From NCBI RefSeq assembly GCF_018446385.1, contig NC_056001.1:108292436-108356435 (forward strand): DNA of 64,000 nt, given 5' to 3'. Origin of the DNA: Zingiber officinale (lineage: Eukaryota > Streptophyta > Magnoliopsida > Zingiberales > Zingiberaceae). The position numbers and the translations under genes are program-made. Below are positions 55,457-64,000 of the stretch, piece by piece (position 1 is the stretch's first letter; each line of letters opens with the position of its first letter). The notes beneath the pieces are model-generated. The model saw nothing but the letters and a program-made list of their open reading frames with translations. It was not told the origin of the DNA and did not search any database.

Positions 55457-55473
55457 ACGAGTATTATATTTAA

Positions 55474-56493
55474 GGCTTAAATACTTTTAACCTCCCTGTA
55501 TTTTTAATTATGTAGCGTTTTGCCCCCCTATGTTTAAAAAATAACATTTAACCCCCTTAATCAAAGCCAAACATTAAAAAATTTATAAAAAGATAATTAT
55601 ACCCTTATCTTTTTATAATATATATTTTTAATAATTTTGAAAAGAAGTTAACTTTGACTAGCAATTAAGTAACAGGGACTAATGAAAATTCTCGAGTATG
55701 TTTCTTATTCACATTTACTTAGCAATTTGGTTATCTAGTTTTTTTGGATCTATGAGCATCATATTATATCTGTTCACAGTTTATACACTTTAATTTTTGT
55801 AGCTTCAAGCACATATGTCTGCACGTGTTGAGTACTTCTTGTCCACTCAACAGTCATCAAGTGGAATGCATTTTGTCAGGGATGCTGGTCCAGAAAGTGG
55901 AGAAAATATGTGATCTATTGTTTCTTTGAGTTATTTTACATGCAAGTTTCATAATTTTGCACAGTAGTATTTGTGCTTATGGATTATACTTTTGTGAAGG
56001 TTGTACCTTCTAGATGTTAGATTCAATACATTAACTTTTGGTTTGTCTTTTCGTATCAAGGTAAATACTTGTAGCAATTTGCCTTCTTTTGTGAGGTACA
56101 ATTAACATAATATGGGTAAAATAGTACTAAAGTTCCTAATATGAACTTTTTCTATTTATATGCATTTGTTTCAGTTTTCGTTCTTTTATAAATTTTCTCA
56201 CATCGGGTCAATTTAATGTGTCAATTTTATTTTTTACCTCGTCAAAGCTCTTTTATAAATTTTCTCACATCCGGTCAATTTTATGTGTTAATTTTTTTTA
56301 CCAAGGATATAATCGTCAATTTAATATATTTTTTCTTTTAAAATTATCATATCATAAAAGAGAAGGGCACAATTGTCTATTAATTTTTTTTAACATTTGA
56401 CTTTTAAAAAAAAAATGTTAAATGTCAGTTTTTAAAATAAGGGGGGTTAAATGTTACTTGAGAGAGAATAAAGGGGTTTAAGGTATTTAAGCC
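55474..56493. mobile_element. Mutator-like element (Pack-MULE candidate)
   Basis: A perfect 9-bp duplication TATATTTAA (55465-55473, 56494-56502) flanks inverted ends GGCTTAAATACTTTTAACC and the complement of GGTTTAAGGTATTTAAGCC. Inverted similarity extends further inward (TAACATTTAACCCCCTTA left, GGGGGGTTAAATGTTA right). Nine-base duplications are typical of Mutator elements. No transposase is present. The interior contains an exon-like segment at 55803-55913. Confidence 0.82.
55803..55913 (+). pseudogene. Exon-like segment inside the MULE
   Basis: After a pyrimidine-rich acceptor (TTAATTTTTGTAG) a 36-codon open stretch follows that ends in TGA. It contains 'MSARVEYFLSTQQSSSGMHF' and then VRDAGPESGENM. 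The composition is that of a normal protein and unlike the AT-rich surroundings. It looks like the last exon plus 3' UTR of a host gene that was captured. I do not recognise the parent gene. Confidence 0.5.
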
Positions 56494-56764
56494 TATATTT
56501 AAATATATATATATTCCAACGAGCAGGTGTGGCGTAAATTTGATCAACGCGTGACGGTTGTAATTGATATTGGTTTGACTATATCTCCCTGTCTCAATTC
56601 AGTCCACTTCTTTGGTATCATAGTCAACTCGATCGTTCTCAATTTTTCGTCCCCAAAAGTATCTACTCACATACGGATTTAACGACGTGGTGGTAGGATT
56701 TAATGACGTGGTGGTGCGACACTAGAGGAGACAATATGGGCTCCGGCGGTGAGAATTTGTGTAG

Positions 56765-56771
56765 TATAAAT
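56765..56771 (+). promoter_or_regulatory. Probable TATA box of the RING-H2 gene
   Basis: TATAAAT about 70 bases before the start codon. Transcription would begin near 56797, leaving a leader of about 45 bases that may include an ATG-TAG pair at 56802-56807. Confidence 0.5.
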
Positions 56772-56840
56772 GAAAGTTGCAGAAGGGTTCCCATTGAAGT
56801 TATGTAGGGGGGAGGAGAACTCGTTTCCACGGCCATTACG

Positions 56841-58019
56841 ATGGCCTCCGGCCGGCCTAATCGCCGCCTCTTCTCCCCCAAGGCTACCAACGCCATCTGT
56901 AGGCCACTATTCCCGATAAACTGCCCGCCGCCTCCTTCTCCTTGCCCTCCTCTTCCTCCTCCACCTCCTCCTTGCCCTCCTCTTCCTCCACCTCCTCCTT
57001 GCCCTCCTCTTCTCACTGTTTCCGAGGAATCCACCACCATACGCTTCCACCACTCCAGATCCATCGTCCCCGCCCTTTCCGTCGCCGCCGCCTCCGTTGT
57101 CTCCGTCTCCGCAATCATGATCCTTCTCACTCTCCTCCTAATCCGCCTCCGGCGCCGTTCTTCCGCCGCTCGGGAAGACCCTGTCGCCGCCGCGGCGCCG
57201 CTCGAGGACGATGATGGCGGAGATGGCGATGGTGATGGCGAAGAAGTGATGCACCACGTCTGGTACATACGAACCGCCGGCCTGGATGAGTCCTTCATCG
57301 AGTCCATCACCGCGTGGGCCTACAAGGCCGGCGACGGCGTCCTCGGAGCCTCCGCCACGGGCTGCTCCGTGTGCCTCTCGGATTTTCGCGACGGCGAACT
57401 CGTCCGCCTCCTCCCGAAGTGCGATCACGCCTTCCACCTCGGTTGTATCGATACATGGCTACGATCCCACGTCAATTGCCCCCTTTGCCGAGCTCCAATC
57501 TTCGCACCAACCTCCGTTACCGCAGCTACTACGCCCTCCTCCTCTTCTCTACCCCCACCTGAATCCGGCGTGGTTCTCGCCGGCCCCAATACGGTCGCAT
57601 CAGCAGACGACGACCAGATGGCCGGCCGGCAAATCGATCTCAGTCCCGGTACCTCAGAAGAGGAACTCGAAGGTGAAAGATCAGAACTTGAAGCTGAAAA
57701 TCGAGCCGTAGCAGTCCCCATCCCAAGCGCCGAGTTGCAAGTACCTACCGACATCGGTGAAGATGAATTCCTGCCCATCAGGAGATCGTTCTCCGTCAAT
57801 TCGATTTCCCCGGAGCTGGAAGGAAGTCTCAGGAACATCAACAACAAGAAAAAGCAAGCCTTGGAGGAAAATTCGCATGCTCGAACCACAACCAGGGCAA
57901 AGCATGCCCGTCATGCCAGCTCTTTCCGCAAGGAAATGGGAAGATCCTTAGCAAGTGCTAGTGAGAGGTTCATCTTCTCTGTAAATGGGCGAACTCGAAG
58001 CTCAGTTTTTCCACAGTAA
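56841..58019 (+). CDS. ATL-type RING-H2 finger E3 ubiquitin ligase
   Basis: An intronless 392-residue protein. Residues 28-57 form a Pro/Cys-rich repeat ([13 protein letters not shown]). A membrane segment spans about 76-102 ([20 protein letters not shown] and on), then a basic RLRRR stop. The GLD motif (147-149) precedes a RING-H2 finger: C175, C178, C194, H196, H199, C202, C213, C216, with Trp206 for E2 contact. Spacing C-x2-C-x15-C-x-H-x2-H-x2-C-x10-C-x2-C is that of the ATL family, membrane-anchored E3 ligases often in defence or stress signalling. The C-terminal tail is acidic, then Lys/Arg-rich. Absence of introns is normal for ATLs. The ATG at 56841 is the first in frame. The gene looks intact. 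Confidence 0.92.
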   Translation: MASGRPNRRLFSPKATNAICRPLFPINCPPPPSPCPPLPPPPPPCPPLPPPPPCPPLLTVSEESTTIRFHHSRSIVPALSVAAASVVSVSAIMILLTLLLIRLRRRSSAAREDPVAAAAPLEDDDGGDGDGDGEEVMHHVWYIRTAGLDESFIESITAWAYKAGDGVLGASATGCSVCLSDFRDGELVRLLPKCDHAFHLGCIDTWLRSHVNCPLCRAPIFAPTSVTAATTPSSSSLPPPESGVVLAGPNTVASADDDQMAGRQIDLSPGTSEEELEGERSELEAENRAVAVPIPSAELQVPTDIGEDEFLPIRRSFSVNSISPELEGSLRNINNKKKQALEENSHARTTTRAKHARHASSFRKEMGRSLASASERFIFSVNGRTRSSVFPQ

Positions 58020-58312
58020 TGTCTGCTACATGTACACGAGTATAATACTCTTCCAAGTCATAAAAATGACAACTTTCTTAGGGTTCTCAGCAAGTTGAGA
58101 GCCACTTTTGTTGCTGTGTTCTGTTCTAGTTCATCATGTAAGTTGAGTTTCTGATCCGTGTGATCCAAAGTAATGGCCAATTTGTGAGTTTGTTGGTCAG
58201 TGTATTTACAGATCGATCCATTTCTGGACAAGCCCAGCCCATTTCCACAACTTCGTCTCTAGGGCTTGATATATTTCTCCCCCAATTCCATCTCCGTTCC
58301 CTTGGATGAGCG

Positions 58313-59417
58313 ATGTCTGCGCTGGTGCTTCCTTCAAGTCTCTCCCGAGGATCTGCGAGCACGCTCCTCGAAGGGCATCGCCTCGCCTTCCCAATCCGCC
58401 ATGGTAGGTTTTCCGACATTTCAAGCGCCTTTTACGGTATGAATTGTACGTTTGCGTTGAAATTTTCGTCGGACAGTGCCTCGCCGGCAATTTTTTCGGA
58501 TCGACGCAAGGAATAACGCTCGGGAAGAAAGCGCCAAGATAAGAAACCGGAGGATGCAAAGAAAGGTACCCTGTGGTTCAAAGACTTCAAGTCGGCACCT
58601 TGCGTGATAATTTTTCATGCTTTCAATGTATTTACCTTCTTGTGAAGAATTCGACTTCTGATGGATTCTTCTTTTCCTTGTTGTGAAGTACAATGGTTCG
58701 GCTAGGAAGCCTAGACTCTCTGTGTTCTGCTCCAACAAACAATTGTATGCGATGCTGGTCGATGATCAAAACAAGAAAACTCTCTTCTACGGCAGTACGT
58801 TGCAGAAATCGATTCGGGGAAATCCTCCATGTACCAGTGCTGTAAGTAAGCATTAATCCAATGGACTGTCTCCCTTGCGGTTTCATGGCGTCTAGTGACT
58901 CTCTTAGCGAGACATTTCTGCTCTTCATTAATTTTCACTACTGCATGCTCCTTGTACTGTCTCCCTTGCGAATTGCGACTTTTCTAGTGAGACATTTCTG
59001 CTCTTCATTAATTTTCACTCCTTCAAACTCCGTGCGATGAGTTGCAGATTGTTGTTTGTTCTTTCACTGTCGATCCAAAAGCTAGACTGTATTTTGCACC
59101 ACAATTATCTAGGATGCATTATCCAGTGAATGATACTATAAACATACACACAAGTCATGAGTTCGAAGAGATAGAGTTAATATTTTTGTTCTCCTGTGGA
59201 TCTTGTCTCACTACATTGCATTCATGCATTGCTTTGTGATCGTGCTGGTATTTGATTGCAGGAAGCTGCTCAGAAGGTGGGCGAAGAGCTGATCGAAGCG
59301 TGCAAGAATCTGAACATATCTGAAATATCCTCTTACGATCGTAATGGTTGCAAGACGGGTGAAAGAATATCAGCATTCGAGATTCCTATCTCACTACATG
59401 GCTTCTTGTTTAGTTAG
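58313..59417 (+). CDS. Organellar-type ribosomal protein uL18 (L18p/L5e family)
   Basis: I model four exons: 58313-58403, 58477-58565, 58689-58841 and 59262-59417. All borders are GT..AG with consistent phases, giving 162 residues. The first exon (MSALVLPSSLSRGSASTLLE) has the Ser/Arg/Leu-rich, acid-poor look of an organelle targeting peptide. The next holds a basic 'SAKIRNRRMQRK'. The core 'KPRLSVFCSNKQLYAMLVDD', 'GSTLQKSIRG' and 'AAQKVGEELIEACKNLNISE' are uL18 signatures; the end is 'FEIPISLHGF'. The protein should bind 5S rRNA in the large subunit of a plastid or mitochondrial ribosome, but the plant paralogue group may not all do so. An ATG seven bases upstream (58306) is out of frame with this model. 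Confidence 0.85.
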
Positions 59418-59950
59418 CTTCAATTCCCAACTTTTGCATCATGTATATAAATTCGAGGGACAGCAAACACTAATTATAACATGGTGGCTTAATTTGAGTA
59501 TGATCTCTGAAGCATATCTTAAGCTAATTCTTTTGCCTACCCTTCCACTGAATTCATCTTCTTTCGCCCAATTTGGAAATACTCACAGGTCTCCCAATTC
59601 GTCTTCCACAGTAGCAGACACATGGAACCCGGCAACATACTATAGCAACACAGAATCCAGCTAAGATTTTAGCATAAAGAAAGAATCTAAGCTTAGATTC
59701 CAAAGAAAAATGTCAAACTGCAAGTACAGCACCGCATTAATTAAATCATTTTTCGGAGACCTCGCAAGGTAGGACACGCAAGCTTTGGCTTTGTTTCCCC
59801 TTCCTGTGTCACTGTTGCTTGGCAGACGACTTCCTCCTCCCAGGGATGCACTTCCCTCTCGCGCCGTCTCCTCCTCCATTTTCTTTCTCTAGCTCCGACC
59901 TCCCTTCTCCAATCCCAGAGTAAGTGCTGCAGGATCTACAGTCTCAACAG
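59418..59950. other. Region between convergent genes
   Basis: This holds the 3' UTRs of the uL18 gene (+) and the SOSEKI gene (-). I see no further gene; the short ORFs here are not protein-like. Confidence 0.6.
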
Positions 59951-61150
59951 TTAATTGGGCAATAAATGTTTGAAATTAAGAATCTTTAATTTGCAGAGGA
60001 ACCTTTCTTCGTGGCAGGAGGAGGATTTCTTGAGAGAGGGCTGGAGATAGTACTTGCTGCCCTCGACGATGCTCCCGCTGAAGTACTCCTTGTCGTCCAC
60101 TAGGTGGTGGCGTATCTGGGGGTTTTCCGGGACGCGCCGCAGTTGCTCCACTTCCGCCACCGTCGCCCGACTCACGCGCCGGCTCACTGCCCCTTGCTCG
60201 CCGCCCGAACCGGCGGTGGGGGCGGACTTGCTTGCCCCGCTGCCGGAGCCGGCGATCTTGCCTCGTTTCAGTGCTGCTGACCCGCAGGCGATGAGCTGCA
60301 GCAGCAAGGACGAGGAGTGATCGGTGTCCTCGAACCGTCGGGAGGTGTTCCTGCCGCCGGGCTTGTCCGAGGAGGTCGTGGACGGCGGCGGGGACGAGTC
60401 GTCGAGCGGCATCTCGATCCGAGTCCCGATTCGTTCCGTCCCCTCCGTCGACACGCCGCGGGAGCAGCAGCCGGCGTTATCGCTCGCGGCGCATTTACCG
60501 TTGTTCCTCGTGTTCTTCCCTTCCTCCACCATCAATACCTCATCTTCTTCCTCCTCCTCTTCCAATTCCAGGTGAAATTTGTCAGAGACCGGGAGTGGCT
60601 TCTGCCGCCTGCCGCCGGTAGGAATGCGCCGGAAACCTTCTGCCACATAAATTTCAAGCTAAATCTCCCCCTAAATCAAGAAACTCCTTATCTCAAGAAG
60701 GATCCAAAGCTAACCATAACTGTCAGGGATGATCTCAGAGCCCTTGAGCACGTACTCAACTCCGTCGGCCGGATAAATAACGTCGTCCTCGGTCAAGTCA
60801 TTCCACACGTACCCATTCTTGTAGCCCCTTAAATTTTCCATGGCCAATGAAACTCGAGAAACAGAACAAAATGGAGACGAGTCGATGACTACGTACCTCT
60901 TGCAGGACCATGAGAAGTGGGAAAGCATGGCTTTGCCTCGCAGAAGAGTGAGTCTTTCCGTCACATCCCTGAGGCGAAGCTGGCGGCTGGGGAGGTAAGG
61001 CAGCTCGATGTAGTGGGGGTGCTCCAACTGGCCGTTCCTGCTGAGGTAGTAGATGACCTGAACCCTCCTCGCCGGCCTTATCAACCGCTGCTGCTGACTC
61101 GAGTTATGAACCCTACTCGCTCTTCCACCTCCATCTTCATAGCGCTGCAT
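59951..61150 (-). CDS. SOK: SOSEKI (DUF966) polarity protein
   Basis: Three minus-strand exons: 61150-60897, 60827-60721 and 60639-59951, with GT..AG borders and matching phases, give 349 residues. I start at the ATG at 61150 (MQRYEDGGG). The N-terminal DIX-like domain carries 'RRVQVIYYLSRNGQLEHPHY', 'LRLRDVTERLTLLRGKAM' and 'YKNGYVWNDLTEDDVIYPAD', then GVEYVLKGSE. These are diagnostic of SOSEKI proteins, which polymerise through this domain and mark cell edges in plants. The rest is variable: an acidic run, Ser-rich linkers, and the motif LLQLIACGSAALKRG (about residue 220), which is conserved in the family. The last 25 residues could change if an additional intron exists. Confidence 0.9.
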
Positions 61151-61254
61151 CTCCAACAACACTGAACAAGTTCACCACAAGAAGATGTGGCGTTTTTAAT
61201 GTTGGAAAGGGCAAACGGAGAGAGAGAGAAGAGTACCATGGACCTCTGTTTTCC

Positions 61255-61264
61255 TCTATTTATG
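61255..61264 (-). promoter_or_regulatory. Probable TATA box of the SOSEKI gene
   Basis: On the minus strand GCATAAATAGAGG lies about 105 bases upstream of the ATG; a GA-rich tract (61219-61229 on the + strand) lies in the leader. Confidence 0.5.
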
Positions 61265-61269
61265 CCGAC

Positions 61270-63523
61270 GAGTGGGGGTACTTGGGCTGGCTCGACGATA
61301 GCAATGTAACATTGTTCTTGTCTGAGATTTACTTTTTCACATCGGGCTGGTTCTTCGTCGTCGACAGACCTCTGAACAATGATTTGAACGGAAATTTAGC
61401 CGATCGTCTACTGCTGTAGCATGCTTTCTTTAGGTAGAACATTGCTTAATTTTCATTCCATGAACATTCATAGAAAAATTCTATGAAGTAGATATTCTTA
61501 TTATCAAACAAGCGTATTGACGCTGTCCGACGTCGTCGACGGGTGAATTTTCGGTAAATTGTTGAATAGCAAGAGGAGTTGATCACCGAGAAGGATCGGC
61601 GGGCTAGAAAAAGAAATCAAAGGAGCTTTGGAAGGAAGGTCAGGAAAGGTCCTGGCTCAGCCATTCCGACGATTAAATTAATCTTTCAGTGAGAGAGGAA
61701 GAGTAATAATAGCTGATAAAGAGGGTGTATTTTTTGTCATTGTACGTATCCATACCCACGGAGCGAACATCGTTTTATAATGTTATTGGAATCAAATCCC
61801 GGTTGGAAAAAAATCACTTTAATCTAATTTGACAGTGGAATATAAATTGATTTTATAATTTATCACTTTTTATATAATTTGAAATTGAATTGTAAAATGT
61901 GTCTGTAGTAAATATAATTACTTTTTGTTATAATTAATTGGACGTCATGCATGCCATATCATGATAAAAAAAGTGTTCTACCACGGTATCTCTATTGTAT
62001 GACATGACACAATTTTAGTACTTGTATAATCATATCATTCTATGCACTCCGCGTAGAGTAGCATTTATGACTTTTAATTATCTATTGAGGATTCATTGGA
62101 CCTACGACCCATTGAGTTTAAGGAGGACTAAGAGTATCTTCACTACAAGATTTGTTAAAGGTTTGTAAAATTTAAAAATCTCATTAAAAAAGTTTTTATG
62201 ATTGTGTAGGTGAGGTTTGGAGTTTTTAATTCAGAGTAGGTTTGAGTTTTCAAATTTACTTTTTCTCTTGAAGGTAGAGCCAATAATTAATGTACATGAT
62301 TGATTATTTTTAAATAATTTTAAAATAAATTATTTGATGAGCTAATTATTTTCACTTTATAAATAATTAGTAATAATTAAAATTATATATATATTTTTTA
62401 AAAATATATATATTTGAGATAAGTTAAAAAAATATACAAATGACTATAATTAAATTAAATTTATAAAATAATTAAATATTAAATCAAATGATAAATTATA
62501 TTAAATTAAAAATTATAAATTAATTAATTTATTAATTGTTAATTATAAATAAATTCAATTAAATATTATAATTAATTAAAATATCAAATGAAAACTATAT
62601 AAAAATATTAAATGAAAAAAAATTGTATGTAGGTTTTTTTTTAAATTGTGGATAGAATAGTAAATTTGTGTTGAAATCCAGCTCAATACCGTCAAGAGTT
62701 CCTGACTAGCATGGGAACAGATTCATCTTAGAAGTATTTTTTCCTTCCAATATTTTTCTATTGGAGCTTCTCTCATTCCTTTTATCGAGCATAATGATGT
62801 GAATTGGACTTTAATGAGTTCTAATATGCAACGCCAAGCAGTTCCGCTTTCTTAGTCCGAGAGGTTCATTGTTGGAACTGGACTGGAACGTCAAACGGTT
62901 CTAGATTCGAGGGTTCCCGCTATAGCCGAACATGAGGGAAAGATCACATGAAGCCATGCAACTACATGTGGAGAGAATTAAAAAAAAACTCACTCAAAGC
63001 TTTAACGATTGGGAATATTTTAATGAATTTTTATAATATTGATGTGACATATTAGAATTCTAAAAAAAAATTATTTAAAACTTTAACGATTGGAGAATTG
63101 GAGATGCCCTAAGTTTGAAAAATTCATCTTGAAGAGGCCAAAGTAGGCTAACTCTCGAGCTGAGTTAACGAGGCCAATAGGGATCAAGCAGAGCGTGGAC
63201 TCTAGAAGAGCTGAGCAGAGTACAAAGGAAGATAGCCCCGTTGGAGATGAATAAGACACTGAATCTACACTTTGTCGGACACGGAATTAGAAAAACAACC
63301 AGATATTAAATTCTATTTAGAAAACAAATAATTAATCAGATTGGATAACATCGAACTCAGGATGATCGGTCCGGTCCATCGACGATCAAGATAAATCGAG
63401 AAGCATTTGTGATGAGCGGTCCAGAAGCCCAACATCACCGTAACTGAGAATCAAACTATGAGTACTTGAAAAATAACTGAACATCTTTATCGCTACACCA
63501 TATATCACTGTACTATAGCTATG
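61270..63523. other. AT-rich intergenic region with a possible MITE
   Basis: No gene is visible. The segment about 62127-63111 may be a MITE: its left end TAAGAGTATCTTCACT and the complement of its right end (TAGGGCATCTCCAATT) are similar. Sequences near the right end (AACTTTAACGATTGG, twice at about 62998 and 63078) are repeated. The evidence for the ends is weak. Confidence 0.4.
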
Positions 63524-63537
63524 GGATTATTAAATTC

Positions 63538-63705
63538 ATCCTCTCGGAGTAGTGTGATGATTAAGACATGGGGTATTGTCATATAAAATCTTGAGGTTAA
63601 AATTTGATGTGTCTGAGCATATCTTCCCCATACACCTCTTCTGTATAAGCCTAGGAATAAATTAGTGATGGCATTAGGGATTCGGAATCATCTTTTACCA
63701 TATGA
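63538..63705 (+). mobile_element. SINE-like insertion with 14-bp target duplication
   Basis: A perfect direct repeat GGATTATTAAATTC (63524-63537 and 63706-63719) flanks 168 bases. The insert has a tRNA-like head with AGTGTGATGATTAAGACAT near the start and GGTTAAAATTTGATG about 50 bases on, resembling degenerate A and B boxes of RNA polymerase III promoters. It has no coding capacity. Long, variable duplications are typical of LINE-mobilised elements. Confidence 0.6.
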
Positions 63706-63719
63706 GGATTATTAAATTC

Positions 63720-64000
63720 TCTTTAGGCAAATTAAGTAGGGCGTTACCTTTCAAGATTATTGACTCCCGCAAGTCTCCCGCATCACCTCCCACATGACAC
63801 ATCATTAGTTAGGTTAATTCATCTGCAAAAGGGCAATGAATGTAGGACAGAGTGGCCTATCTCTTTAGTTGATGAATCTTTTTCGTTCGTCTCTTGTGGG
63901 CGAGGCTTGCTTGCTAGCTTGCATGCATGTGCATGAGATAATGCTCACGTACGTGAGGGGGTGAGATACTTAATCTCTCATTTATAGTCGTTTAATTATT
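63720..64000. other. Unassigned sequence at window end
   Basis: No feature that I can support. There is a GCTTGC/GCATGCATGTGCATG-type low-complexity stretch near 63910-63935. Confidence 0.5.

Noticed and set aside
56663..57310. Gly/Arg-rich ORF opposite the RING-H2 gene
   Set aside because: It is the shadow of the Pro-rich and membrane region of the real gene.
60317..60832. 171-residue + strand ORF in the SOSEKI locus
   Set aside because: Antisense shadow of SOSEKI exons 2 and 3; the minus-strand model has proper splice sites and a diagnostic domain.

Overview
The window is plant nuclear DNA, most likely from a monocot. It has introns, plant-specific gene families (trehalose-phosphate phosphatase, ATL-type RING-H2, SOSEKI) and dense nested retrotransposons of plant lineages. 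I suspect a Zingiberales genome because of the element style and the badnavirus-like insert, but nothing here proves the species. Roughly three quarters of the window is transposable elements. Four host genes remain: one at 25.4-27.2 kb and three in a compact cluster at 56.8-61.2 kb.

Layout. 1-1.4 kb: old Copia-type LTR fragments. 1.70-24.23 kb: a decayed Ty3/Gypsy element (Gypsy A, + strand). A 4.86-kb CACTA transposon (2226-7082, TSD TGT) sits two bases before the end of its 5' LTR. A reverse-oriented Copia element (Copia C, 7489-19632) sits in its gag; Copia C holds a PIF/Harbinger-like MITE in one LTR and a complete gag-only Copia element (Copia D, 10299-17373, TSD GGAGG) in its pol. 25.43-27.21 kb: an intact nine-exon trehalose-6-phosphate phosphatase gene. 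28.9-30.5 kb: two MITE-like elements.

30.56-55.46 kb: a second Gypsy element of the Tat type (Gypsy B, TSD ACGAG), recognised by its dual RNase H domains, tandem repeats downstream of pol and an antisense ORF. It carries three insertions: (i) an endogenous badnavirus-like pararetrovirus, about 32.0-40.35 kb, almost a full genome, with ORF1, ORF2, a polyprotein that includes a dUTPase domain, and a duplicated rearranged segment; (ii) another gag-only Copia element (Copia E, 44183-48205, TSD AAACT); (iii) a 2.65-kb TG..CA block at 50277-52925, probably a solo LTR. A Mutator-like element with a perfect 9-bp TSD and an exon-like insert follows at 55474-56493.

56.84-61.15 kb: an intronless ATL-type RING-H2 E3 ligase gene (+), a four-exon organellar-type uL18 ribosomal protein gene (+) and a three-exon SOSEKI gene (-). 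61.2-64 kb is AT-rich intergenic DNA with a SINE-like insertion (14-bp TSD).

The host genes show no shared pathway. The most notable points are the dUTPase-bearing pararetrovirus with a break at its primer-binding site, a GC-rich segment in the CACTA element that reads as a bacterial-type PAS domain, gag-only Copia families with palindrome arrays in their LTRs, and the Pack-MULE candidate. The viral copy is defective: its polyprotein has an in-frame stop and a frameshift.
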